The notes beneath the pieces are model-generated. The model was not told the DNA's origin, did not search any database, and saw nothing but the letters and a program-made list of their open reading frames with translations. Positions 18,181 through 27,309 of a stretch of 64,000 bases of DNA are shown piece after piece; the first letter of the stretch is position 1; each line of letters opens with the position of its first letter. This DNA is from UBA1402 sp964488495. Its GTDB lineage: Bacteria > Bacteroidota > Bacteroidia > Bacteroidales > UBA1402. Position numbers and translations under genes: made by a program. Where the stretch lies: assembly GCA_964488495.1 (NCBI GenBank), contig CAZAUQ010000001.1, positions 1 through 64,000 of the forward strand, in the 5' to 3' direction.

Positions 18181-18188
18181 CAAAGATA
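18181..18188 (-). promoter_or_regulatory. Putative -7 box for addAB
   Basis: Minus-strand TATCTTTG matches TAnnTTTG and lies 64 bases upstream of the addA ATG. The upstream -33 box is not clear. Confidence 0.45.
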
Positions 18189-18201
18189 GAAAATTCTTAC
18201 C

Positions 18202-18231
18202 TTTGTGGCTAATTGTACAAGGATAAATTTG
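18202..18231 (+). promoter_or_regulatory. Promoter of the GH3 gene
   Basis: TTTG (18202-18205) and TAAATTTG (18224-18231) are 18 bases apart. The predicted transcript would begin near 18238, about 9 bases before the ATG at 18247, which supports that ATG over the in-frame upstream codon at 18205. Confidence 0.6.
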
Positions 18232-18246
18232 ATTCATTCTGCCTCC

Positions 18247-20397
18247 ATGAAAGCCGGATTATACATTTCTTGTCTAGCTCTGCTGCTGCTTGTTAACATT
18301 AACAACGGGCTCCATGCCGCTGATAAGTTATCGAAACAAGAAGAAAAAAAGATAAGTTCGCTCATTTCCAAAATGAGCCTCGAAGAAAAAGTCAGCTTGC
18401 TGCATGGTAATTCCAAGTTTTATGTGGCTGCCGTTCCCAGGCTGGGAATTCCCGAACTGGCCCTTTCGGACGGCCCTCACGGGGTAAGAGCGGAAATCAG
18501 CCGCGACAGTTGGAATTATGCTGGCCGGACCGATGATTCCTCTACCTATTTTCCCACCGGAACAGCGCTGGCTGCCAGCTGGAATCCCAATCTGGCCCGT
18601 TTGCGCGGAGAGGTCCTGGGCGAGGAAGCCCGTTTCAGGGGCAAGGATATTTTGCTGGGCCCGGGAGTTAACATTATCCGTTCTCCGCTCTGTGGCAGAA
18701 ACTTCGAATATATGAGCGAAGACCCCTATCTGACAGCACAAATGACTACAGCATATATTCGGGGTTTGCAGAGTCGCGATGTAGCAGCCTGTGTAAAGCA
18801 TTACCTTGCCAATAACCAGGAAACTGACCGGGGCACAGTGGATGTGTACATGAGTGACCGGGCTCTGCATGAAATTTATTTGCCGGCTTATAAAGCTGCT
18901 GTGCAGGAGGCCGGCACTTATTCCATCATGACAGCTTACAATAAGTTTCGGGGAATCTGGTGTGCAGAGCATCCTTACCTGCTCGACAGCCTTATGCGCC
19001 GTGATCTTGGTTTTGACGGGATTTTTGTCAGTGACTGGAACGGCACCCATTCTACACTGGCTTCTGCCAAAGCGGGTTTGGATCTGGAGATGGGCACCGA
19101 CAAACCCTACAACGACTATTATTACGCTCAATCCCTGATAGATGCTGTTCGTAAAGGAGAGTTGCCTGAATCATTGATTGACCAAAAAGTGGCCGGAGTG
19201 CTGAGATTGATGATGAAGCTTAAAATCTTTGATTCTGCCGGACGTTTCGAAGGTAGTATGAATACACCCGAACATCAGCAGGCTACTTATCTTTCGGCTG
19301 CAGAATCCATCGTTTTGCTCAAGAACGAAAACAATATTTTGCCACTGGATCCTTCTCAAATCAAATCACTGGCCGTCATTGGTGATAATGCCACCCGCAA
19401 ACATTCTTTCGGTGGCCAGAGTTCCGAAATCAAAGCCTTATACGAAGTGACACCCTTGGAAGGTTTAAAAAACCGGGCCGGAGCACAGTTCGATATACGT
19501 TTTGCCCAAGGTTACCAAAAAAGCCACCGGCCTTCGGACAGGCCCGATTGGGAGCTGATTAACCAGGCTGCTGCATTGGCGGCTCAATGCGATGCGGCAG
19601 TAGTAATGGCCGGCCTCAACCACGATTACGACACAGAATCGCGCGATAAGCCCGATATGGCCCTGCCTTATGGGCAACTGGAGCTTATCAGGGCCGTGTT
19701 CAATGCCAATCCCAAAACCATAGTGGTGATCATTGCAGGCTCAGCGGTAGACATGGCTGGTTTTAATTACCGGGTTCCCGGCCTGCTGTGGGCCTGGTAC
19801 AATGGTATGGAAGGCGGTAATGCCCTGGCTGACGTCTTGCTGGGTAAGGTTAATCCTTCGGGCAAGATGCCCTTCAGTTTGCCGGTTTGTCTGGATCAGT
19901 CGAACGCGCATGCCTTGGGTGAATTCCCTGGTCGCGATCAGAAAGTGAATTATTTTGACGATATTTTTGTAGGTTACCGCTGGTTCGATACATACGACAT
20001 TGCTCCTTTGTATCCGTTTGGACACGGTTTGTCTTATACCCGGTTTGAATACTCGGAACTGCGCGTGGACAAAGACGAATGGAGCATGGACGAAAAGCTT
20101 CGTCTTAGCATGATTCTCAGCAATACAGGCCGGTGCGATGGAGCCGAAGTGGTTCAGTTATACGTTTCCGACCCGGAATCGGAATTGCCCAGGCCCCAAA
20201 AAGAGCTCAAGGCTTTTCAAAAAGTCTTGCTCAAGGCAGGTGAAAGCCGTGAACTGGTTTTTGAATTACATCTTGGCAGCCTGGCATATTACAACGATAT
20301 TAAAAAGGAATGGCTGCTTGAACCGGGTAGAATTAAGTGTTTGCTGGGTTCTTCATCCAGAGACATCAGGCAGGAAATAAACATTAGAGTTAAATAA
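18247..20397 (+). CDS. Secreted glycoside hydrolase family 3 protein (beta-glucosidase-like)
   Basis: A 716-residue exported enzyme hydrolysing beta-linked glucosides, xylosides or related sugars; the exact substrate cannot be read from sequence. A signal peptide covers about residues 1-24 (hydrophobic LYISCLALLLLV, cleavage near HAA). GH3 features are GPGVNIIRSPLCGRNFEYMSE, KHYLANNQETDR and the nucleophile Asp of GIFVSDWNG, about D263. The second domain and a C-terminal fibronectin III-like segment (AEVVQLYVSDPES) follow. It starts divergently from addA, and ilvE lies 21 bases downstream on the same strand. No SusC/SusD genes are nearby, so it is not part of a classical utilisation locus here. 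Confidence 0.93.
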   Translation: MKAGLYISCLALLLLVNINNGLHAADKLSKQEEKKISSLISKMSLEEKVSLLHGNSKFYVAAVPRLGIPELALSDGPHGVRAEISRDSWNYAGRTDDSSTYFPTGTALAASWNPNLARLRGEVLGEEARFRGKDILLGPGVNIIRSPLCGRNFEYMSEDPYLTAQMTTAYIRGLQSRDVAACVKHYLANNQETDRGTVDVYMSDRALHEIYLPAYKAAVQEAGTYSIMTAYNKFRGIWCAEHPYLLDSLMRRDLGFDGIFVSDWNGTHSTLASAKAGLDLEMGTDKPYNDYYYAQSLIDAVRKGELPESLIDQKVAGVLRLMMKLKIFDSAGRFEGSMNTPEHQQATYLSAAESIVLLKNENNILPLDPSQIKSLAVIGDNATRKHSFGGQSSEIKALYEVTPLEGLKNRAGAQFDIRFAQGYQKSHRPSDRPDWELINQAAALAAQCDAAVVMAGLNHDYDTESRDKPDMALPYGQLELIRAVFNANPKTIVVIIAGSAVDMAGFNYRVPGLLWAWYNGMEGGNALADVLLGKVNPSGKMPFSLPVCLDQSNAHALGEFPGRDQKVNYFDDIFVGYRWFDTYDIAPLYPFGHGLSYTRFEYSELRVDKDEWSMDEKLRLSMILSNTGRCDGAEVVQLYVSDPESELPRPQKELKAFQKVLLKAGESRELVFELHLGSLAYYNDIKKEWLLEPGRIKCLLGSSSRDIRQEINIRVK

Positions 20398-20418
20398 TGC
20401 ACAAGATAAAATACTAAT

Positions 20419-21438
20419 ATGAACAAAAACATCAATTGGTCTGAATTGTCGTTTGGCTATATGCCCACCGACTATAACGTCCGTTGCTATTTTCGCAATG
20501 GCCAATGGGGAGAACTGGAAGTTTCGTCCTCTGAAAACATTTCCATGCACATGGCTGCTACTTGTTTGCATTACGGACAGGAAGCTTTTGAAGGCTTAAA
20601 AGCTTTCAAAGGCAAAGACGGTAAAATTCGTATTTTTCGTCTGGACGAAAATGCCAAACGTATGCAATCTTCCGCCGAAACCATTTTAATGGAGAAATTT
20701 CCGCAGGAAATGTTCAAGGAAGCCGTACTGAAAGTGGTAAAGTTGAACGAAGCGTATTGTCCCCCTTATGAATCGGGAGCTTCTCTGTACATCAGACCTT
20801 TGTTGATCGGTACCGGTCCGAGGGTTGGAGTTAAACCGGCAGATGAATATTTGTTTGTGGTGTTTGTCACGCCCGTAGGTCCGTATTTCAAAGAAGGTTT
20901 TAAACCGACCAATATGGTGATTATGCGTGAATTCGACCGGGCAGCTCCTCAGGGTACCGGCCATGTAAAGGTGGGAGGTAATTACGCCGCCAGTTTGCAC
21001 TCCGGCGAGATAGCCCACGCTAAAGGCTATTCGGCTGTCTTGTATCTCGACTCAAAAGAGAAAAAATTCATTGACGAATGCGGTCCGGCCAATTTCTTTT
21101 TAATCAAAGACAATAGCTATGTAACCCCGGCTTCGCATTCCATTTTGCCTTCCATTACCAACAAAAGCCTTATGCAACTGGCCGGAGATATGGGTATGGA
21201 AGTGATACGCAGGCAAATCAGAATCGAAGAGCTTAATGATTTCGAAGAAGCCGGTGCTTGCGGTACCGCAGCTGTCATAAGCCCGGTAGGACGTATTGAC
21301 GATGCGGATACCGGACAAAGCTATGTGTTTTCCAAAGACGGCAAACCGGGTAAAGTCTGTGAGCAATTATACCACAAACTCAGGGCTATTCAGTACGGGG
21401 ATGAGCCCGATACTTACGGCTGGATCACCATATTATAA
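20419..21438 (+). CDS. ilvE: Branched-chain amino acid aminotransferase
   Basis: PLP-dependent class IV aminotransferase acting on Val, Leu and Ile and their keto acids. Family features include HYGQEAFEGLKAFKG near residues 51-65 and the lysine region VKVGGNYAASL near 183-193. The ending ACGTAAVISPVG and the 339-residue length fit the type II BCAT group. The gap from the GH3 gene is only 21 bases with no terminator, so read-through is possible even though the functions are unrelated. No leader peptide for branched-chain amino acids is visible before it. Confidence 0.95.
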   Translation: MNKNINWSELSFGYMPTDYNVRCYFRNGQWGELEVSSSENISMHMAATCLHYGQEAFEGLKAFKGKDGKIRIFRLDENAKRMQSSAETILMEKFPQEMFKEAVLKVVKLNEAYCPPYESGASLYIRPLLIGTGPRVGVKPADEYLFVVFVTPVGPYFKEGFKPTNMVIMREFDRAAPQGTGHVKVGGNYAASLHSGEIAHAKGYSAVLYLDSKEKKFIDECGPANFFLIKDNSYVTPASHSILPSITNKSLMQLAGDMGMEVIRRQIRIEELNDFEEAGACGTAAVISPVGRIDDADTGQSYVFSKDGKPGKVCEQLYHKLRAIQYGDEPDTYGWITIL

Positions 21439-21457
21439 GCAAGGCCGTACAATATAA

Positions 21458-22267
21458 ATGGCAAAAAACAAGCTTAAAAAATTTGAGGATCTGCGCAACT
21501 GGGGCCATGTATATGAGTTTCCGCTCCAGGAAGGCCGTCAACCTGAGTGCAAATTCAAAGGTAATTGGAATGCCGGCGTGTTTGGCAACGATCATCCTCT
21601 GGTTTTGGAGTTGGGTTGCGGCAAAGGAGAATTTACCGTGGGCCTGGCCCGTTCCAGGCCGGATATGAATTTTATCGGCATAGACATCAAGGGAGCCCGT
21701 ATGTGGACAGGTGCCCGTCAGGCCCTGGAAGAAGAGCTCGTGAACGCGGCTTTTTTACGCACTCAGATTGAGTTGTTGACTGGTTTCTTTGCCCCGGGTG
21801 AAGTGTCTGAAATTTGGTTGACTTTTCCGGACCCGCAAATGAAGAAAGTGCGTAAGCGACTGACTTCGACTTATTTCATGAGAATGTATAGGCAGATACT
21901 GGCTAAAAACGCTGTTTTACATCTCAAAACCGACAGCCGTTTTATGTATGAATACAGCCTGGCAGTCATAAAGGCCAATGAACTGAATATAATTTCTCAG
22001 ACTCAGGATCTTTATTCCGATTCGCAACGGGAAGCAGGGGTATTGAAGCTTGCAGGTGCTGCTCCCGAAGCAGGATTTGTCGAAGTCCCGGATATTCAGA
22101 CATTTTACGAACAACAATGGTTGTTGCGCGGCATCAACATCAAATACCTCAAATGGTCCATTCCTGAAGTCGCTGAATGGAAAGAACCCGATATTGAGAT
22201 AGAACCCGACGAATACAGAAGTTTTGGCCGAAGTGCCCGTGTATTGCCTAAAAACAGACAACAATGA
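21458..22267 (+). CDS. trmB: tRNA (guanine-N7-)-methyltransferase
   Basis: SAM-dependent enzyme forming m7G46 in tRNA variable loops. The SAM motif LELGCGKGEFT is at about residues 50-60, and the family signature WLTFPDPQMKKVRKRL near 120-135. At 269 residues it is longer than the usual 210-240, mainly through a C-terminal extension rich in acidic residues (EIEPDEYRSFGRSARVLPK). It starts 19 bases after ilvE, and its last 4 bases overlap the ATG of the Mrp-type ATPase gene, indicating translational coupling. Confidence 0.94.
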   Translation: MAKNKLKKFEDLRNWGHVYEFPLQEGRQPECKFKGNWNAGVFGNDHPLVLELGCGKGEFTVGLARSRPDMNFIGIDIKGARMWTGARQALEEELVNAAFLRTQIELLTGFFAPGEVSEIWLTFPDPQMKKVRKRLTSTYFMRMYRQILAKNAVLHLKTDSRFMYEYSLAVIKANELNIISQTQDLYSDSQREAGVLKLAGAAPEAGFVEVPDIQTFYEQQWLLRGINIKYLKWSIPEVAEWKEPDIEIEPDEYRSFGRSARVLPKNRQQ

Positions 22268-23331
22268 ACATTTATCCTAAACTGATTTTGGACGCTCTTT
22301 CAAAAGTGCGTTACCCCGGAACCTCCAAAGATCTGGTGTCTTCCGGCATGGTAGAAGACAACATTCGTATCGAAGGCAATAAAGTGAGTTTTTCGCTGCT
22401 TTTCGAAAAACAAAACGACCCTTTTATTAAATCGGTAGTCAGGGCTGCCGAAACGGCCATCCTTACTTATGTAGGAAACGAGGTGGATATTAAAGGCAAT
22501 ATCAAGGTCGTCACCCGCCCGGCCGCTCCTGCTCAGGAAGAAGAGCCTATGTTGCCGGGAGTAAAACACATCATAGTCGTCGCTTCGGGCAAAGGAGGAG
22601 TGGGTAAATCTACCATAACCACCAATCTGGCAGTAGCTTTGGCCGCCGAAGGCTATAAAGTGGGTCTGCTGGATGCTGATATTTTCGGACCTTCCATTCC
22701 CAAGATGTTGGATTTAGAGGAAGCCAAGCCGGCCATGGAGACTATTTTAGGAAAGGACCGGATCATTCCCGAAGAAAAATACGGGCTTAAGGTATTGTCT
22801 ATCGGATTTTTTGTACAAAAAGAGAATGCCATCATCTGGCGCGGCCCCATGGCCTCCAATGCCCTTAAGCAACTTATAGCTGATGCCTATTGGGGTGATC
22901 TGGATTATTTCCTTATTGATTTGCCCCCGGGCACCAGCGATATTCATCTGACCTTGATACAGAACCTGAAACTTTCGGGAGCCATCGTTGTTACAACCCC
23001 TCAGCAGGTGGCGCTGGCTGATGCCCGTAAGGCGATCGATATGTTTCAAAACGAAAAAATAAAGATTCCGGTATTGGGACTGGTCGAAAATATGTCCTGG
23101 TTTACTCCGGCTGAACTGCCTCAAAATCGTTATTACCTTTTTGGTAAAGACGGGGGATCAGAGCTGGCTAAAGAAAGAGGAGTTTCCCTGCTGGGACAGA
23201 TACCTTTAGTGCAAAGTGTATGTGAATCGGGTGATGCAGGTAAGCCGGTGGCCCTGAACGCTGATACTGTGATGGGACAAGCTTTCAGGCAGTTGGCTGC
23301 GGCTGTTCAGGAGCGTCTGGAAAAACGCTGA
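22264..23331 (+). CDS. Mrp/ApbC-family P-loop ATPase (iron-sulfur carrier type)
   Basis: A 355-residue member of the Mrp/NBP35 family, proposed to carry iron-sulfur clusters to target proteins. A MIP18-like domain covers about residues 1-90. The deviant Walker A GKGGVGKST is near 114-122, and LLDADIFGPSIPKML and DLPPGTSD follow. The CxxC motif usual after ENMS is absent: here the text reads VENMSWFTPAELPQNRYYLF. That would alter or remove the bridging cluster site. The coding region overlaps trmB by 4 bases and converges on the rhomboid gene with only 7 bases between stops. Confidence 0.9.
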   Translation: MNIYPKLILDALSKVRYPGTSKDLVSSGMVEDNIRIEGNKVSFSLLFEKQNDPFIKSVVRAAETAILTYVGNEVDIKGNIKVVTRPAAPAQEEEPMLPGVKHIIVVASGKGGVGKSTITTNLAVALAAEGYKVGLLDADIFGPSIPKMLDLEEAKPAMETILGKDRIIPEEKYGLKVLSIGFFVQKENAIIWRGPMASNALKQLIADAYWGDLDYFLIDLPPGTSDIHLTLIQNLKLSGAIVVTTPQQVALADARKAIDMFQNEKIKIPVLGLVENMSWFTPAELPQNRYYLFGKDGGSELAKERGVSLLGQIPLVQSVCESGDAGKPVALNADTVMGQAFRQLAAAVQERLEKR

Positions 23332-23338
23332 TAGTAGC

Positions 23339-24049
23339 TTACGGACTTGGATTTTTACCGATAACTTCAGTTTTTCCCTTGTCTGATTTCTTTTCGGCAA
23401 GTTCTTCTGCCGTAGTGCCCAATTCGGAATTTATCGGTTCTTCTTCTTCGTCTTCTTCTTCCTCCAGGGGCGGCGGAGCCTGAGGCCCCTGCTTTTTTAA
23501 GAGCAGAGCCCAGAGTAAGCCGGCCATGGCTCCCGATAAATGGCCTTCCCAGGAAATTTCACTGTTGAATTCTCCCCAGGGGAACATATTCCAAAAGGTG
23601 CTGCCATAGAGAAAGACTACTACAAACGATATGGCCATCAGTGGTTTATGCCCGCGTATCAATCCGCTGAAGAATAGAAAAAAGGCGTAGGCATATATCA
23701 AACCGCTGGCTCCGATATGCCAGTTGGCTCTGCCGATGAGCCAGGTGAACAGTCCGCTGCAGAGCCACAACAAGAGGCTGCCCTTCCAGAAGAGCTCACG
23801 ATAGAAATAATAAAAACACCAACTCAAAACAAAGAGAGGAACAGCGTTATTGAAAAAATGTGCCCAGTTTTCATGGATAAATATTTGTGTGATTATACCG
23901 GAAAGACTTGATATCTTGCGAGGGTAAATGCCCAACATATACCAATCGGCCTGCAGGCCGCTTTGCAGAGTCTGCACCAGGGCGAGTACGCACACCAGCA
24001 GGGCGGGAACATAGAAAGAAAGCTTGAACCTTTTTTTTTCAATATCCAT
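23339..24049 (-). CDS. Rhomboid-family intramembrane serine protease
   Basis: A 236-residue membrane protein with about six hydrophobic segments. The catalytic serine is in GASGLIYAY (about S115) and the paired histidine in WEGHLSGAMAGLLWALL near 165-180. The conserved HENWAHFFNN near residue 55 fits the N-terminal rhomboid histidine/asparagine region. The C terminus is cytoplasmic-looking, with a long acidic run around residues 195-208, and is not part of the core fold. It follows the alpha/beta hydrolase gene by 28 bases on the same strand. Substrates are unknown. Confidence 0.88.
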   Translation of the reverse strand: MDIEKKRFKLSFYVPALLVCVLALVQTLQSGLQADWYMLGIYPRKISSLSGIITQIFIHENWAHFFNNAVPLFVLSWCFYYFYRELFWKGSLLLWLCSGLFTWLIGRANWHIGASGLIYAYAFFLFFSGLIRGHKPLMAISFVVVFLYGSTFWNMFPWGEFNSEISWEGHLSGAMAGLLWALLLKKQGPQAPPPLEEEEDEEEEPINSELGTTAEELAEKKSDKGKTEVIGKNPSP

Positions 24050-24077
24050 GTTTCGATTAGATTTTAGCGGTATAAGC

Positions 24078-26144
24078 TCAGTAGATTACCGATATCTTGC
24101 GGACTCTCAAAGCCTGTAACAAATCGGGTAAATCGTAATGCTTCGAGGCTTTGGGTACTATGTAGGATATTTGTTCTTTGGCCATGGGATGTTCCAGTAA
24201 ATACTCCCAGGAGGGTATCTCGCTGTATAGCTTTACTTCCCGGAGTTTGTCAAGAAAAAAAGCCGCGTGCAGGGCAGGAGGAACGCATTTTCCGTAAGCT
24301 TCCAGCTGCAGTCCCGGACAGTTTTTGAGTGTTTCATGTTGTCCGGTAAAGGAGGCCAGCATCAGAATGTCGGTGGCACGTTGTCCGACCAAAGTCTTGC
24401 CTATATGCAGCGACATCATGCCAACGCTGTATTCCGTATTATAATACTTGCTTTCGTTGCGTTCGGGTTTATCGCGACTTTCGCCTAAGCCCCTGAGATC
24501 TGCCAGTAACAGAATCCGGCCGCTTTTTTGGCATAGTTGAATACAGGAATCGATAATAAAACTTTTGCCTTGCTCGTGCAGGATGATTGTGATAACATCA
24601 TGTTTTGGTTTATCGGGTAGCAGCAGCAGGCAGGGCAGAGGTGTTTGGTTTTCTGCATGCAGAATAAAGCTTTCGAGTCTTAAACCTTCTAAGGGCAGAG
24701 ATCTGATTTTTTCGGCTCTGACTTTGGAGTCGAGGTTAATTCCGGCCAAAGAGGCAACTTGCAGGTTTTGCGCTTCGGGGCTCAGTGTGTGAAAGCCGGC
24801 TCTGAATCTGGCCTGCTCTTTCCAGATTTGCTGATTGCGTGCCGGTGTCAACAGTTCTCCTTTAGAAAGATAGGCGCTTAAATTTCCTTCGGGTGTACAA
24901 CGCATTTCGTCGGCAGGGAGGGTTTTAAATTCATAAGGGGCTGTTATGCCGACTTCTTCGGCAAAAGCTGTCGCGGAGGCATAGTCGGCCTTAGAAGATG
25001 TGTGACAAAAAGTCTCGCCCTTTTGCTCTTTGTTGCAGAGGTATTTGAGAAACCAGGCCAGCACCAGATCCTGTTTTTCTCCCGCTAAAGAATGACCGTC
25101 GTCACCGATGTATTGGAGTACGCATTCCGGTTTTCCGCAGGCTGTATAGAGTTTTTTAAGTTCTCTGTAGCCGGTTTCGGCTCCGATGCGGTCAACAAAA
25201 TCGTAGGCTCCGTTGATAATTATAAGAGGTTTGGGAGTAAATGCCGAGATAAAATCCACCTGCTCCAGCTTTTTGAGGCCTTCGCCCGGCAAATGCTGAC
25301 AACCGTCCTGGGGAGCAATCACTTCCATGCTTCTTCGCCTTTGGGTAAAATAGCCCCCGATGCCTCCCACCTTGATGCGGGGATCAAAGGCCAGCAGGTA
25401 TTCTGCCTGGGTGCCTCCGCCGGAGAATCCGAAACAGCCTATTCTGCTCGTGTCAATATCTGCCCTGTCGTACAGGTAATCGATGGCTCTCAGATTATCC
25501 CATAATTCGTCTTTGACCATTGATTCGCCCACTATGAGTGAATTCATAAGCAAGAGGGTGTGTTCGCTGGTGCCGCTGCCGCCCCGGGCCGGATTGTTGC
25601 CTTCGTGGTCAATCAGCTGAAAACGCTCACCCTGACCGGGAGGATCAATTACCATGGTGGCAATACCGTTGGCGGCATACAAAGCAGCCTGATATTGGTA
25701 AAACAGCATTTGTTTGCCCTGGGCTCCATGTCCGCATAGCATCAATATGGCTGGATGTTTTCCGGCCTGGCCCGGTAAATAAATATTGGCAGTGACTCTA
25801 CGGTTGGGGCTGCTTTGATAGATAATTTTCTCTAGGCTGAATGCTCCGAAATTGTGGCTGCCGCAATGTTCCACAGCCAGGGCTGTACGATTGGGCATAG
25901 GCCCGAGTAAGTCAAGATATGTTTGTTTGGCTTTGTTTCCATATTCGCGGGCTTCTTCAGCGCTGATATCAGAGCAGAAAAAAGCATCGCGCTCCAGGTA
26001 TTGCTCATACACCTGTTGAAGCAGGTATTTGTTGAACATCAGGTCAGTATCGAAAGACAAGAGTTGGTAGGACTTGCTTTGTGCTGACAGACAAGCAGGC
26101 AACAAAAGGCCTGCAAACACTAAAAACAGTAAGTTGCGTTTCAT
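24078..26144 (-). CDS. Exported two-part alpha/beta hydrolase (acetyl-xylan-esterase-like)
   Basis: A 688-residue exported protein with a signal peptide of about 21 residues ending near LSAQ; the Cys in LLPAC could alternatively be lipidated, but Pro before it is unusual. The first half is an alpha/beta hydrolase of the AXE1/dienelactone hydrolase kind: oxyanion region MLCGHGAQGK, nucleophile GCFGFSGGGTQ (about S240), Asp in NGAYDFVDR and His in GDDGHSLAG. The second half looks like a degenerate copy (LLLADLRGLGESRDK, YGKCVPPALHAA, ASKHYDLPDLL) with no clear nucleophile Ser. A carbohydrate or peptide ester role is plausible. It is the first gene of a pair with the rhomboid protease. Confidence 0.78.
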   Translation of the reverse strand: MKRNLLFLVFAGLLLPACLSAQSKSYQLLSFDTDLMFNKYLLQQVYEQYLERDAFFCSDISAEEAREYGNKAKQTYLDLLGPMPNRTALAVEHCGSHNFGAFSLEKIIYQSSPNRRVTANIYLPGQAGKHPAILMLCGHGAQGKQMLFYQYQAALYAANGIATMVIDPPGQGERFQLIDHEGNNPARGGSGTSEHTLLLMNSLIVGESMVKDELWDNLRAIDYLYDRADIDTSRIGCFGFSGGGTQAEYLLAFDPRIKVGGIGGYFTQRRRSMEVIAPQDGCQHLPGEGLKKLEQVDFISAFTPKPLIIINGAYDFVDRIGAETGYRELKKLYTACGKPECVLQYIGDDGHSLAGEKQDLVLAWFLKYLCNKEQKGETFCHTSSKADYASATAFAEEVGITAPYEFKTLPADEMRCTPEGNLSAYLSKGELLTPARNQQIWKEQARFRAGFHTLSPEAQNLQVASLAGINLDSKVRAEKIRSLPLEGLRLESFILHAENQTPLPCLLLLPDKPKHDVITIILHEQGKSFIIDSCIQLCQKSGRILLLADLRGLGESRDKPERNESKYYNTEYSVGMMSLHIGKTLVGQRATDILMLASFTGQHETLKNCPGLQLEAYGKCVPPALHAAFFLDKLREVKLYSEIPSWEYLLEHPMAKEQISYIVPKASKHYDLPDLLQALRVRKISVIY

Positions 26145-26202
26145 GATACCAGGATTAAAGGCCTGTAAAAATACATAATTTTAGTACAGCGACGAAGTTT
26201 TG

Positions 26203-26210
26203 TATATTTG
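26203..26210 (+). promoter_or_regulatory. -7 box of the SahH-like gene promoter
   Basis: TATATTTG matches TAnnTTTG exactly; the -33 region is weak (TTAG at 26181-26184, 18 bases away). The box lies inside the in-frame extension that begins at 26200, so translation must start downstream, at ATG 26230, about 13 bases after the predicted transcript start. Confidence 0.55.
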
Positions 26211-26229
26211 CGTTTTCAAACATTATACT

Positions 26230-27309
26230 ATGACTGTTGATTATCGTACGGAATACCTGGAAAGCATACTGGCACAAAGGTATGATCCCGACGAATACCC
26301 TGTCCTTCTGGATCAGATGGCTGCCTGGACAGTCCAAAAACCCTTCAGCGGACTCAGGTTGCTGGATGCTACTCCTGTCTTTATCAACACCCTGCTTAAA
26401 CACTTGGCCCTGATTAAAGCAGGTGCCACTTTGTACGTGGGTGTGTCCGATACCATTGCTTTTGATCCCAAGGCGAAAGACTTGCTTCAGTCTGCTGGTA
26501 TACCCTTGCTGCACAACAAACATGCGGCTATGGATATGGATATAATTCTGGATTGTGCTGCCGCTTTTTCGCAATGGAACTCGAATTTAGGTTATGTGGA
26601 ATTGACCCGCAGCGGCTATGAACAGTATAAGGCACTCAACAAAAGAGTTTTTCTGGCCGATAACGGAAAAATTAAACTGATAGAAACCTTACTGGGAACA
26701 GGGGAATCCTATTTCAGGGCGATGAAACAGTTGGGTTATGAGCAATGGAAAGAACGCAGGCTGGTGATATTCGGCAGCGGCAAAGTGGGCCGTGGCATAG
26801 CTATTCATGCTCTCAAACTGGGAGCCCTTGTTACTGTGGTGAGCGATGCAGCTCAGTCAGATACGGGCTTGCCTGCCGTTGAAGCAGATTTTATTTCATA
26901 TACCGATCGTCAGGCTGTGGGAAGAGCGGTAAAAAACGCCTATGCCGTAGTGATGGCCACCGGCAGAGTCGCTTCGTTTCAGGCAGATTGTCCGCCCGAG
27001 GCCTGGCAACAATCGGATGCTTTGTTTGCCAACATGGGAGTGGAAGATGAATTTGGCCCCTCTGTTCCGGACGCCAGAGTGTTGATGCAAAAGAAAACCC
27101 TGAATTTTATACTGGATGATCCTACCCGTTTGTGTTATATTGATGCCACCATGGCTCTGCACAACCGGGGAGCGGAATACCTGCTCAGACATCCGGAGGC
27201 AAAGGCGATGATTGAACCTCCGGCTGATATGGAGCAGGACTTACTTACTATCTGCCGCCGTAAGAGTGGAATAACCGCCGAGATCGATTACTTGTTTGCT
27301 AATAAATGA
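26230..27309 (+). CDS. Divergent S-adenosylhomocysteine-hydrolase-like NAD-binding protein
   Basis: A 359-residue protein aligning by eye with adenosylhomocysteinase: SGLRLLDATPVFINTLL, AGIPLL, then LLGTGESYFRAMK, and the Rossmann loop FGSGKVGRGIAIHALKLGA near 180-198. It is about 60-100 residues shorter than typical SahH. Positions for the catalytic Asp-Asp-Gly, ETTTG and K..FDN motifs read DCA, ELTRSG and KLIETL, so classical activity is doubtful. The next gene, an SAH/MTA-deaminase-like amidohydrolase, overlaps it by 4 bases. Action on S-inosylhomocysteine, or a non-hydrolase role, are both possible. ATG 26230 is preferred because the promoter box covers the upstream extension. Confidence 0.72.
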   Translation: MTVDYRTEYLESILAQRYDPDEYPVLLDQMAAWTVQKPFSGLRLLDATPVFINTLLKHLALIKAGATLYVGVSDTIAFDPKAKDLLQSAGIPLLHNKHAAMDMDIILDCAAAFSQWNSNLGYVELTRSGYEQYKALNKRVFLADNGKIKLIETLLGTGESYFRAMKQLGYEQWKERRLVIFGSGKVGRGIAIHALKLGALVTVVSDAAQSDTGLPAVEADFISYTDRQAVGRAVKNAYAVVMATGRVASFQADCPPEAWQQSDALFANMGVEDEFGPSVPDARVLMQKKTLNFILDDPTRLCYIDATMALHNRGAEYLLRHPEAKAMIEPPADMEQDLLTICRRKSGITAEIDYLFANK

